Positions 9,925 through 20,199 of a stretch of 64,000 nucleotides of DNA are shown here, in pieces; within the stretch, counting starts at the first letter, position 1, and each line of letters opens with the position of its first letter. This DNA comes from Zymoseptoria tritici IPO323 (Eukaryota; Ascomycota; Dothideomycetes; Mycosphaerellales; Mycosphaerellaceae): NCBI RefSeq assembly GCF_000219625.1, contig NC_018218.1, forward strand, positions 1,798,001 through 1,862,000, written 5' to 3'. Position numbers and translations under genes: made by a program. The notes beneath the pieces were generated by a model. That model saw only the letters and a list, made by a program, of their open reading frames with translations, made no database searches and was not told the DNA's origin.

Positions 9925-11056
9925 CTATGTGCTCTTCTTCTTCGAATCATCCTTGGCCAAGCCCATCGCCCGATCAATGCCGCTGACAAGCCTCAACATT
10001 CTCTGCACGGCAGCTGGCAGGACAAAGTTCCACTCGATCCACCTCGCATAGAATGGCATACTGATCTCTCCGCTCTCTCCAGCATCGATCATCCTCACAA
10101 TCGCACTCGCCAACTCGACCGGCTCGACCACCGGCCCGAAGAAGTTCGACGGCGTCTCCAGCGCTGCGAATAGTTGGGTCGATAGTTGTCCTGGCGTGAC
10201 GAGTATTGTCCGCACTTTCTCTGCGCCGGGCGGTGCAGAATCGGAGGACAATTCGGATCGTAAGCAAGTGTGCATGGCGATTTGTCCGGCTTTCGCGGCG
10301 CAGTAGTCGGAGAGGTTGGCTGCACCGAGCTTTCCCAGCACAGAAGCGATAGTGACGATCGTTCCACCTGTCTCAGAGGCGAGCATTCCCGGAAGAAAAG
10401 TCCGGATGGTGTGGAAATGCGAGATGAGGTTGACAGAAAAGTTGCGCTCGATGTCTTTCGATGTCAGATCCCAGAGTGGTTTGCCGTTGACGATGCCGGC
10501 GTTGTTCAAGAGAATCGTGGGAGGTCCAAGCTGGGAGATACAAGATCAGTTCGTGGACACAAGTCTGATTTGAGAAATATCTGCCTACATCATCCTTTAT
10601 CCTCTTCGCAACTTTCTCCACCGCCTCCGCATCGCCCACATCGCACTGGTAGACTCTCACATCGCCCTCACTCCCAGTCTCTCCAGTCGACTGCACGAGA
10701 TCCAAGATCGCTACTCGCGCTCCTCGCATGGTATACGTTTCAGCAATGACTTTGCCCAGTCCATTCGCGCCGCCTGTGACAACGACCACTTCCTCAGTCC
10801 AGTCAACTTCCCGTGGCAGGCCATATGCAACACGCTTGTTGACGACACTGAGCATCCATATCAAGGTGACCAAGCCTGCGAATATGCAGGAAGCGATGAA
10901 CTGAGGACTGTCGTAGGGAGCTTGGATGGAGCGAAAGCAGACGGGAATGAGGCAGGCGACGAAAGGGTGGAAGATGCTGGTAGAGAGAACATGTGCGAAG
11001 AGGTCGATGGTGAGGTGTTGATGCCAGGGCTTGTCGGCAATGGTGGGCGCCGGCAT
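9925..11056 (-). CDS. Membrane-anchored short-chain dehydrogenase/reductase
   Basis: Two exons, 11056-10589 and 10530-9925, with a 58-bp GT-AG intron, give 357 aa. The classical SDR signature is complete: VTGGANGLG for NAD(P) binding (about residue 100), CDV, NNAG (exon 2, ...PPTILLNNAGIV), the catalytic Ser in IASVLG and YCAAK for Tyr/Lys. Ahead of the Rossmann fold are about 90 residues with two hydrophobic stretches, as in ER- or lipid-droplet-bound retinol/hydroxysteroid dehydrogenase-like SDRs (17-beta-HSD11/RDH10 type). An upstream in-frame ATG at 11164 would add 36 residues; I chose 11056 because the hydrophobic anchor follows it closely. The substrate, probably a lipid or steroid alcohol/ketone, is unknown. 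Confidence 0.85.
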
Positions 11057-11358
11057 ACTGTATGGCGTTCTGCTCCTCCGGAAACGAAGATGAGGAAAGA
11101 TGCAGGTGGGAAGGAGAGACAAGGGCGAACTTAATTCACGGAATGGGAAGTGAGGTGAATCCATCGTTTCATTTGATTAGTCAGCAGTCCCAGGACTTTG
11201 TACCGGCGGCTAAGTAAGAAAAGCATTGATGCTCGTGCTACCGGAATACATGTCGTGACACGATTCGAGCACTGAACGTCGGGTGAAAATAGCACTTGGA
11301 GAAAATACAGTTCCGTTCCATTAGCTACTTGAAGTTCTCACATTCTCCCACCACATCT
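11057..11358. other. Spacer upstream of the SDR gene
   Basis: About 300 bp between the SDR start and the catalase stop, both on the minus strand. It should hold the SDR promoter and the catalase terminator. No distinct motif is seen. Confidence 0.5.
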
Positions 11359-13830
11359 CTAGTAAGCCACCATCAGAGGATACCCCTGAAGCTCACGATC
11401 AAAGTTCTTGTGCTGCGAGATCGCAAAGGTGAAGGAACCCACAAAATCGGCCGCGTCCTTGACCATCTTGACAGCCTCTGTAAAGCTCTGCGGCTCGATC
11501 TGTGCGGCAGTGACCACACCATAGCTCTCCGTCACAGCTGCGCTAGTGGAGTACTGCATGCCTGAAAGCTCGGTTGCGTCGCGGATGAAATCCACAGCCT
11601 CGCCAGTTGCGCCGATGGCTTTTAAGTGGGCAAAGGCTTCTCGCACCCAGTGGAGGGCACGCCCATTCTTGCGGAGGGTAGCAACGGAGTCGGCGCCCCC
11701 TGGTACGCAGATCGCATCGAACATGGTAGATCTCATGCCCTCCAAGTGGTGGTCTGGCTGGGTACCTTTGCCGGAGTCTTTGCTCTCGCCCGCAGCGAAG
11801 ATTGGGCTCCTCCTTGGTGCGATAGTAAATGGCAGAGCCTTCTGAGCCTTCAATGCAGCCACAATGCCGTTGTACGCAGTGGAGTCGAAGCCGTCTGCGA
11901 TGATAATGGCGACACGACGAGTCTCGATGGTGGGAGTCTTGGGCGCGAACTCAGTCTGGCTGAGACCTTTGGCAGTCTTACCATGATTCGTGCGACCAGC
12001 CGTCTGAGGTACGGGGCCACCGACCAGCTCTGCTACGCTTTGGGCCAACTTGAGATCGATGTCAGCCAGTCGTTGAGACATGCGCTTGTAGACAACCGGA
12101 TCTTCGCAGTGGTCCAGCTCGAAGCCGAAGGAAGCAGTCATATGCATCTTCTCCGGCTCAGACATGCTGTTGTAGAACAGCTGTGCTTGGCTGAAGTGCT
12201 CGGCAAACTTCTTCGACTTCAGGCGTGCTTTGATGCCTTCGACCTTCTGAGGGTACTCGATGTAAGCGCCCTCCTCGGCTTTGGCGGGTGGCACGGCTTC
12301 AAAACGGTTGGGCCAGTAGTTGACCGTGCCTTTTGTGATGGTGTGACGACCTTGTCCATCTCTGTTGTTGTTCATGACCGGGCACAGTGGTCGATTGATG
12401 GGGAGCTCCTGGAAGTTGATGCCAATGCGCGAGAGTTGAGTGTCCTGATAAGAGAAGTTCCTGCCGTGGAGAAGAGGGTCGTCGGAAAAGCCGATCCCAG
12501 GGGTCACATGACCAGTCGAGAAGGCGACTTGCTCAGTTTGGGTGAAGTATTCGTCCGGATTGCGATTGAGCTGAAGCACTCCGACGTTCTGAATTGGCAC
12601 CAAGTCCTCGGGCCAGATCTTCGTAGCATCGAGAATGTCAAACTCGAAATCGTTCTCTTCGCCCTCCTTGATGACCTGAACGCCAAAGTCCCACTCTGGG
12701 TACGACCCGCTCTCGATAGCCTCCCACAAGTCCTTGCGGTGGAAATCGGGATCCTGACCGGCGAGCTTCAACGCCTCGTCCCACACGAAACTGTGCACAC
12801 CAAGCTTAGGTGTCCAGTGGAACTTGACGAAGTGCCTCTCGCCCTTTGCGTTCTCGAGGGTGAATGTGTTGACGCCAAACCCTTGCATCATGCGGTACGA
12901 TCTTGGAATAGCTCGGTCACTCTGCTGCCACATGAACATGTGGGTAGCTTCTGTGTGCATGTATTGGAAGTCCCCTTGTATATGTGTCAGCTGATTGTCG
13001 AGGTGGAAAGATGACGGGGCATGCATACAGAAGTTGTTGTGAGCCGACTGCGCCTGTGGGACTTCATTATTGGGCTCTGGCTTGCCCGCATGGATGAGAT
13101 CCTGAAAATATCAGCCTGTGACAAGATGGAACAACAGGACCAACAGGGTATATACACACGGGAAACTTGATTGCATCTTGAATGAAGAAAACCGGAATAT
13201 TGTTGCCGACGACATCCCAGTTGCTGTGAGGCTATTAGCGAGGGCACAAACATACAGCTTCAAAACATCCACTCTTACCCTTCCTGTGTATAGTGCTTGA
13301 TAGCAAAGCCTCGAACGTCACGTACACTGTCACCGCTTCCCCTGCTACCGAGCACTGTAGAGAAGCGCACAAAGGTGGGTGTTGTTCGCGATGTGTCGGT
13401 CAGAACTCCAGCTGAGGTATATTGTTCGAGGCTCGTGTGCAATTTGAATGTGCCAAATGCTCCGGCGCCACGAGCATGAACTACTCGTTCGGGAATGCGT
13501 TCGTGATCGAAGCGGTTGATCTTCTCTCGCGATGCGTGATCCTCCAGAAGGCTTGGGCCAGTGTGGTCTTTGTTGACGACTTTCAGCCAATCATCTGGAG
13601 CAAACGGTCGGTTAGTAGCTGATGCTATGTCTTAGACATCGATGACTGTGCAACTTACCTGTATTGTTCTGCTTCACGCCATAATCCGTTGTGATTCTAT
13701 TGGCTGGATCGTCGTAATCTCGAGTGTCTTTTGCCAAGTCGGCGATCTTCTGTCCTTCGACACTACCATTGATGGTCTGCTGGAGCTTGTTAAGACCAGA
13801 GGAGACGGTCTGAGCTGCACTGGGAGACAT
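11359..13830 (-). CDS. Large-subunit catalase with DJ-1/PfpI-like domain
   Basis: Five exons on the minus strand (13830-13659, 13594-13279, 13223-13160, 13101-13029, 12974-11359) with four GT-AG introns of 54-64 bp give 746 aa, the usual size of clade-2 fungal catalases. Joining the exons restores the core: the distal His in VVHARG (about residue 97), Asn in VGNNIP (about 170), the FWDF motif spanning the fourth intron, [10 protein letters not shown], and the proximal haem Tyr in FSYQDTQ (about 384). Residues about 562-746 form the C-terminal glutamine-amidotransferase-like (DJ-1/PfpI) domain. The enzyme breaks down hydrogen peroxide. No clear signal peptide is visible at MSPSAAQ. It is probably related to spore or stress catalases (CatA, CAT-1), but expression is not readable from sequence. 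The promoter is shared with Nas2. Confidence 0.95.
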
Positions 13831-14621
13831 TTTGATATTGTTTTGGAAATAGAGAAGGTTGGACAAAGTGGAAAGAGCAGGAAAGTACGCTATGGCGCTG
13901 CTGCTCGAGAAGATATATGTGCCTACCTCGTTCCATGCCGACTACCATCCTTGCCACCTACCTTTCAAGCACGCATGCTCAATCCGACCAATCGTTGAAT
14001 CATGCTGACCACGCGAGAGACAAGGTGATGGCATAGTGAGCAAACGCAGACGCACTTACCGGCATGTACAGCGAGGTACGTCGAAGATATGACTGGCGAT
14101 CTCGCTACAGTTGTGAAAGATGCGGTTACCACACGGGAACGTCATGCTGAGCATCAATGGACGAGGATGTTGCTGCTGGACCCACCATCGGTCTCTGATG
14201 CCGACGGGTGGCACAGGATGTCGGCATTGGCATTGCAATCATGAAAGGCCTAGCGAGGAGATCCTGATCTTCGCAAGCGTGATGCTGGATCTTGAGAGGA
14301 GAAAAGCCTCGTGGAAGTGAGGTGGAGCTTTGCGGAGCTAAGTCCGAAGAAGCTCCTACGTTCTCCTCCGCGGCGTGGAAGCTCAAGTAAAGACACGCTC
14401 TGACAAACGCTTCGCCCATTGCAACAAGCATTTCGTGCAACTGCAGTCCCACTTGAGTGCCTTATAACACGAAGCATATCGGCCTGCGACTCGCAACTCT
14501 GTCGACTGTCGCCAACGAGAGCCCTCGTGCCCCGCTGTAGGTCACATTCGTCAGCCAGTTGCCTACGCTTCTCATTCATCATCTGCGATCCTTCATCTTC
14601 ACAACCACATCGCCATCACAA
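13831..14621. other. Divergent promoter region, catalase/Nas2
   Basis: About 790 bp between two divergent starts. It contains no convincing gene. No binding site can be named with confidence. Confidence 0.5.
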
Positions 14622-15383
14622 ATGGGTCTCAGAATGGACGACATACACGAACCGACCGTGGTGCCATCTGGTCCGACCTCGCAGGGCCCGTCGAGCAGCG
14701 CAGCGCCCAAGCAGACCTTGAAGCAACTCATCGAGCAGAAAGAGAACCTGGAGGCCGAGCTGTCCGCCCTTGGCTCAGTACTGGACTCTCACGGAGTTAA
14801 CATGCGGACTGGCCTTACGACGTTCGATGGATTTCCTCGCGCCGATATCGATGTTCCACAAATCCGCACGACAAGAGCAAGGATCATACGTTTGAAGAAT
14901 GACCACAAAGCTGTCATGGCGAGATTGGAAGAGGCGGTCCACGAACAGTTTGCGGCGGGCAGGACACCTCAGACGAGCGGTCCTAGCAGCTCAATCACAG
15001 GGTCCAGCCAGTCAATGGCTAGTCGGCCAGCAGCTCCTGTCGTCGAGCCGCCATTCGCCAGGGTGAATACCGTCGTTGCAGGCAGTCCGGCAGAGGAGGC
15101 CGGCCTGCAGGTGGGCGACAAGGTCACCAAGTTCGGCACAGTGAACTGGACGAATCACGAGAGACTCAGCAAAGTGGCTCAGGCTGTGCAGCAGAATGAG
15201 AATGTAAGTGATGCGGTATGTGTCGGTTGCGGCGCAACGCTGACCACGTCGCAGCGAACGATTCTAGTCAAAGTGCTCCGCGAGTCTGAAGGCGCAGTGT
15301 CGACCTCACATGAGCTGCAGTTGACACCGCGGCAGGGCTGGGGAGGTCGAGGGCTTCTCGGCTGTCACTTACTACCGTTGTGA
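14622..15383 (+). CDS. NAS2: 26S proteasome assembly chaperone Nas2/PSMD9 (p27)
   Basis: Exons 14622-15203 and 15255-15383 flank a 51-bp intron (GTAAGT, branch GCTGAC, CGCAG) that has no in-frame stop; the protein is 236 aa. The N-terminal helical domain (about 30-110: LIEQKENLEAELSAL, GVNMRTGLTTFDGFPRADIDV) is the characteristic Nas2/p27 region that binds the Rpt5 base ATPase. A PDZ domain follows (about 145-225: FARVNTVVAGSPAEEAGLQVGDKV). A short C-terminal GWGGRGLLGCHL element is typical. It guides assembly of the proteasome base in cytosol and nucleus. A second Met four codons downstream is a possible alternative start. Confidence 0.92.
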   Translation: MGLRMDDIHEPTVVPSGPTSQGPSSSAAPKQTLKQLIEQKENLEAELSALGSVLDSHGVNMRTGLTTFDGFPRADIDVPQIRTTRARIIRLKNDHKAVMARLEEAVHEQFAAGRTPQTSGPSSSITGSSQSMASRPAAPVVEPPFARVNTVVAGSPAEEAGLQVGDKVTKFGTVNWTNHERLSKVAQAVQQNENVSDAVCVGCGATLTTSQRTILVKVLRESEGAVSTSHELQLTPRQGWGGRGLLGCHLLPL

Positions 15384-16438
15384 AGTAGCACTTTGGAAGA
15401 CCTTTGGGGATATGCTTCACGAGCTTGCACCTGGTCCTGCGCAGATGGGGTCCAATTCGGCCACAGGTGGGCTCGGCCGCATAAGCCCACTATAGTCGCT
15501 CGACATACGTCTGCCGAAACATGCAGAACGTCGTTTCATGTTGACTACAGGTTTCAGCGCGAGTGCGAAATGCAACCAATGTCCACTGTTCGCTTCACGC
15601 CAAAAGACACGGCAAAGCTTGTCGAAATCGCGGGCTCGATGTTGTGGAAGGCGCGTCAACGGGCAACGCAAGTCTGAAAATGCGCACGAGCGCGCGCGTG
15701 CGCCCCAACCTCGCGTCCGAAAAACATGAAGCGATACGGCGAGTTCACGCGCCCGAAATCGTGTATACGATTTGTTCCATTACGCTGGAGCGACTGAGGT
15801 CGATTCAAAGTGTTCAGCCGAGGTATTGCCAGGCGTCCTCTTTAGGTCCTTCCAACTTGAGGGCGACAAACGACAGCCACTACCCATCATCTACGCGACC
15901 GAATGCTTCTTACACACGCGCAATAACAATGTTTGCGGCGCTTGTTACGCGGCTATCCCACCGGTCTGGGACAACAATAATGCAGGTGCCGCATGGGCCT
16001 ACTGCAGGCGGCCCTCGATCATCCTTCCGATTGGGCGTCGACCATCTTCGAAACAGCTCAAGCTCTTCTGGTGCATTTACTCCAACCTCTCCTCCGACCT
16101 TCCTCCACTGATCTCGTGTATAACGTTCTCTTTTCGCGATATGGTCGTGTCTTGCCACTCGAGAGCTCCTCACTCTGCAGTGCTCGTCCATTCTCTGGTC
16201 CATCTCGTCCAGCTGAACACACTTTGTGAGTCACATTCGACGCAGGTCGCAAGTGGGACAGATGCACGTCGCCCGCATCTCGCGCAAAGTAGGACGAGTG
16301 AGGTAGGTTCAGAGGAACGTCCGATCCGCACAATGCCTCAGTCTTCAAGTTTCCTTAATTCACGATCCCTCCGATCACGATCAAAAGCGCACGCACATAT
16401 TTAACATTGAACGACTTTATAACTTTTAATCCTCGATC
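15384..16438. other. Gene-free stretch
   Basis: About 1.05 kb between Nas2 and the F-box gene. Overlapping open frames on both strands have no domain and atypical composition. It probably holds the Nas2 3' UTR and the promoter of the next gene. Confidence 0.5.
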
Positions 16439-18069
16439 ATGATTCACAGCAAGCAGGACCGGGTCCTGGCAGGTAAACCATCGACTTCTTTCTCGACCGT
16501 GTCATCCGGCGCATCGGCCACGTCGGCTGCCAGTGTACGAAGTGGAGGAAGCAGGCTATTGTTCGGAGAGATCGATACCACCAGCGATCGATGTACGCGC
16601 ATCGCATTCCCATCCTCAATCAACGAAACATTGATGCTAATGCAGGTACTTGTACAGCCATCGATAGCTACGCCTCCGTCTGCAACCTCGTATTATGCGA
16701 CAGCAGCACTTTGCTCAAATTCTGGCTGGAAGACCGTTGTCGAGAAACACTACTCTCATGTCTACCAAAACGAGATCTTGCCAGTTTGAGGCTGGCATGC
16801 CATGACTTTGGCGTGCGGGCTGCGCCTGCGCTATTCGCCGACTTGAGCATCACATTTTCGACCAACATTTTCACCAGGCCGTCGAAGCTGGCCGCGCTGG
16901 ACCGTTTGGGCTTCTATGTCAAAACTCTTCGATTCAATCTTCCACATTCGGCCGATACTTTCCTACCTCCTTTGATTGAACCCGACACCGGCGCTGAGCT
17001 GAGCTTCACCTACACACCAAATCTGCAGGAGGCTTCGACCAGGCGTCCAAAGTATGGCGACCTTGGCACGACCGAAATCCTCACACGACAATATCCGCCA
17101 ATCTTTCACGCAGCGACCAACGTCTCTGCATTCGTTCGAGCATTCTCCGCCTTCGTCAACTTGGAACACCTTACTGTCAGCTGTCCCGGGTTTGATGCTT
17201 CCCAACGTTTCAGACGGAGCGCGGTCGACTATGCTCTCATTTCTCTTCGCATCGCGGTCGAGAAGAACTGTCTCAACGCTCTCGATACGCTGACACTCTC
17301 GCCAATACATCCTGGCGGACTAATCTATCTCGCGCCGCTGCTGGGCTTCGGTGCTTCACCACGCTCTGCGAGCCGATGGTCCCGCGTTCGCAATCTGGTC
17401 ATTCATGCGAATAGTGTTCCTGCAAACCACAGCGACAGCGAGCCCGATCAGCTCAAACTTCTTCAAACCTACCTCCGTAATTTTCAACATAATCTCGAGA
17501 CCTTCGACTTTCGCTGGATTGGTCAGCGAGGCCGATTGCCTCTGCGGCGTCCATCACTTTCCGAGCGCCACGGTGAGCACCCAGCTCATGCGCGAAGGGC
17601 AGGAATAGCAAGGCCAGGCACACAGACACCGTCTTTGGTTTTCCCTAAGATGAAGTGCGTCAAAATTGAGAACGTGTCAGCGACATCGCATGACATCAGC
17701 ACTTTCATAGCGATGCACAAGACAACGATCGAGGAACTGGACCTTGAAGACATCGATCTGACGCACGGCACATGGGACGATGCCCTGTCACCTTTGACCA
17801 AGCGCCCTCTTCGCAACGCAAAACCCGAGTCCGCAGATATCCCGATTATGCTCTCGCCGACTGCAGGTCCGTCAATCTTCCCGTCGCCCATGGAACGGTT
17901 ATCTGTAGTGGAGAATGAGCCAGGAGGTCGCAAGAGTCTGCGCATGTCGACTTGGCTCAGGGCGAAGGCGAAGCGGCCCTCGACGGCGCAGAAGATGAGG
18001 GAAGGTCTAATTGGCTGCGAAGAGCAACTGAGGAAAGTGCTCAGGGGAAGTGTGTTCGCCTGGAAATGA
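16439..18069 (+). CDS. F-box protein
   Basis: Exons 16439-16592 and 16646-18069 with a 53-bp GT-AG intron give 525 aa. The first exon encodes a Ser-rich leader. An F-box-like motif lies around residues 68-112 (SYASVCNLVLCDSSTLLKFW ... LLSCLPKRDLASLRLACHDF), followed by APALFADLSITF, the usual F-box exit. The remainder contains spaced Leu-rich segments (LEHLTVSC, LDTLTLSP, LETFDFRWI, IEELDLEDIDL) that suggest irregular LRR-type substrate binding, then a basic tail. Members act as SCF ubiquitin-ligase adaptors; the target is unknown. Confidence 0.75.
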
Positions 18070-19003
18070 AGTATGGATGGAATCGTGCTGGCACGTTTCT
18101 GACCACGACGATAACGACAGAAACGAGACGACAGGTCACAGAACTGAAAGATCGATAACGATTCACGACAATTACGAAGGACGAGAGGGCTACGACGTTG
18201 GGTCAATGATCAGTGCTGCTTCATAAGATTACAGATAGCATATGAAACGTCCGTCGTTGCGACCATTCCTCTCTCCCATGGACGTGCTTCCTTTCTCGCC
18301 TCGGGCTGTTTAGACCTAGTCGATGCAGACCGATCTCCCGTGACGCTCAGATCTTGCATACAATCCTTGATGTGGTTGGAAGATATCCATGTAAGTGTAC
18401 AGACTAGAACGAGCCGGCAGTCGGCAGTCTTCTATAGCACAAGCACTAGCAAGGGCATGTGTTCGCGCCATGCGTCACATATGAGCGACATCCTTGCGAG
18501 GCGACGATCGCAACATCGCCTGCTTGAGCTTGCAGTCGTTGCAATACACCGATGCCTGAGCTCACCGCTTGGATCGATATTCGTCGATTATTGTGACAGG
18601 TCGTCTTGTGCTCCTGCGTTATGGACGAGATGAGGAGCAGGAGAACTCCACCTTGTGGATACAGACATCGATAGGGGGCTCCAGCCGAGCACCGAACCAA
18701 ATAGCAGGACCGTGTCTACGCTATCCAAGTCGACACCCGATGTAAAGCCATGGAGCTTGGCTCAAATATCGAGCGGAAGATAAACAGAGAGTGCTCCATA
18801 GCAGACTCGGGCCAGACCAGGGGGAAGAGATGGAGAGACATATGTAAGGACCTCAATACCCTCCCTTGTCGTCGAAGAATCACATCGACAGCATTCTCCA
18901 GAGTTCACTTCACATCTCTTCGTCCTCTTCCTTCATTGTTACCTCACTTGGCACTCTTCGCCACCACATTCATTTATACCCAACGATCCAGACCACCGAC
19001 AAG
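18070..19003. other. Gene-free stretch
   Basis: About 930 bp between the F-box gene and the secreted-protein gene. Its last 150 bases are pyrimidine-rich (CTCTTCGTCCTCTTCC) and look like a fungal promoter/leader. No other feature is seen. Confidence 0.5.
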
Positions 19004-19891
19004 ATGCAATTCCTTTCCACCCTGGCGGTCTCCGCCCTCTCCATCGGCGCCCTGGCGGCTCCCGTTCAGAAGCGCCAAATCGAGGTCGTCGCCGACGTGG
19101 TTAGCATCGTGAGCGGCCTAAAGGCATCAGTCAGCGTGTACCTCCAAGCCATCAGTACATCGTCTCCCACCCCACTTCCCACGACGAGCCCGCTCTAACG
19201 CATTGTTCCAGACTCTACCGTCTCCCACCTCCCCATTTCCGCCAACGCGACCCTCAGCAACGTCACCGCCGTCGAAGTCGCACTGGACATCTCCGCCATC
19301 ACTGAGCTCATCGTCGACGTGACCGAGGTACTCGAAGTCGCTCTCGGTGGTTCCGTCACTACCGTTGAGGGAACCGTGTCCAGAACCGTCAGCACCGTCA
19401 GTGGAACTGTCGACCAAGCCAAGGATACTGCCGGAGGCGCTGTCGGCCCTCTCATCCCAAGACAAGTTGGCGGTCTCGCTGGCGGAGCGGTCGGTACCGT
19501 CGAGAAGGTCGCTGCCGATCCAGTCAACACTGTCCTGCAAACCGCCGGCGGTGCAGTTGGCTCTGTCAAAGGCGTCGCTGGTGGTATCCTCCGACGCCAG
19601 ATTGACGAGTCCGCTGTCGTGGCTGAGATTATAGCGCTCATTGAGGAGGTCACCTTCACGCTGAAGCCCATTGTGGCGATCGTGCCGTTGAGTAAGCATT
19701 TCGGATCCTGAAGCAAATGTCACACGACCTTGGCTAACTTTGCGACAGGCGTTGTAGAATCCAAGATCAGCGCGCTCGCTGCCTCTGTTGAGGGCCTGGT
19801 GGGAAGCCTCGACAAGCTTGCCAGCGGCCTTTTGGTCACTGTCGAGGCCTACGTTCCCGTCAGCGCGCTCGCCAAATCCATTGGTCTGTAA
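19004..19891 (+). CDS. Small secreted protein with Kex2-like sites
   Basis: Three exons, 19004-19154, 19212-19691 and 19749-19891, with two 57-bp GT-AG introns, give 257 aa. A signal peptide ends about residue 19 (ALAAPV) and is followed at once by a dibasic KR, a likely Kex2 propeptide cut. A second dibasic, RRQI, lies near residue 195, and a single-basic PRQV near 145. Both resemble the first junction, KRQI. The mature part is made of amphipathic Val/Ala/Thr/Gly-rich helices without Cys, with some N-glycosylation sequons (NATLSNVT). I do not recognise a family; composition recalls hydrophobic-surface-binding or cell-wall-associated secreted proteins. An effector or surface role is inference. 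Confidence 0.75.
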
Positions 19892-20199
19892 AAGGTTGAA
19901 AAGAGTTGCTTGTGGTGAAGAGGTGGAAATCCCTCTTGGAGAAAGTCGTTGCACGAGTTGAGATCCGGTCCGATTGACAGGGACACTTGATCGTTGCATT
20001 TGTATTCCTACTATGATATGTTCAGCGTCAGTCTTGACGACATTCGATTTACAATCCCGTGCCTGATCTATCATGAGACCATGTTTTTGCTTCGGTATGT
20101 GTACTGCCATTGATCGAGGCTGGTCCGAAAATGCTCGCGGCCGTGAATTGACATCACAACTGCTTCGTACAACCGTAATGTCCCTCTTCAGTCGCCCAA
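19892..20199. other. Convergent 3' region
   Basis: About 310 bp between the stops of the secreted-protein gene and the Dug1-type gene, which converge. It should hold both terminators. Nothing else is seen. Confidence 0.5.

Noticed and set aside
11626..13014. A 462-codon open frame on the plus strand opposite the catalase gene
   Set aside because: It mirrors the codon bias of catalase, has no domain, and the catalase reading has every catalytic motif and consistent introns.
15772..16404. A 210-codon open frame before the F-box gene
   Set aside because: No domain, overlapping frames on both strands, atypical residue composition; treated as intergenic.
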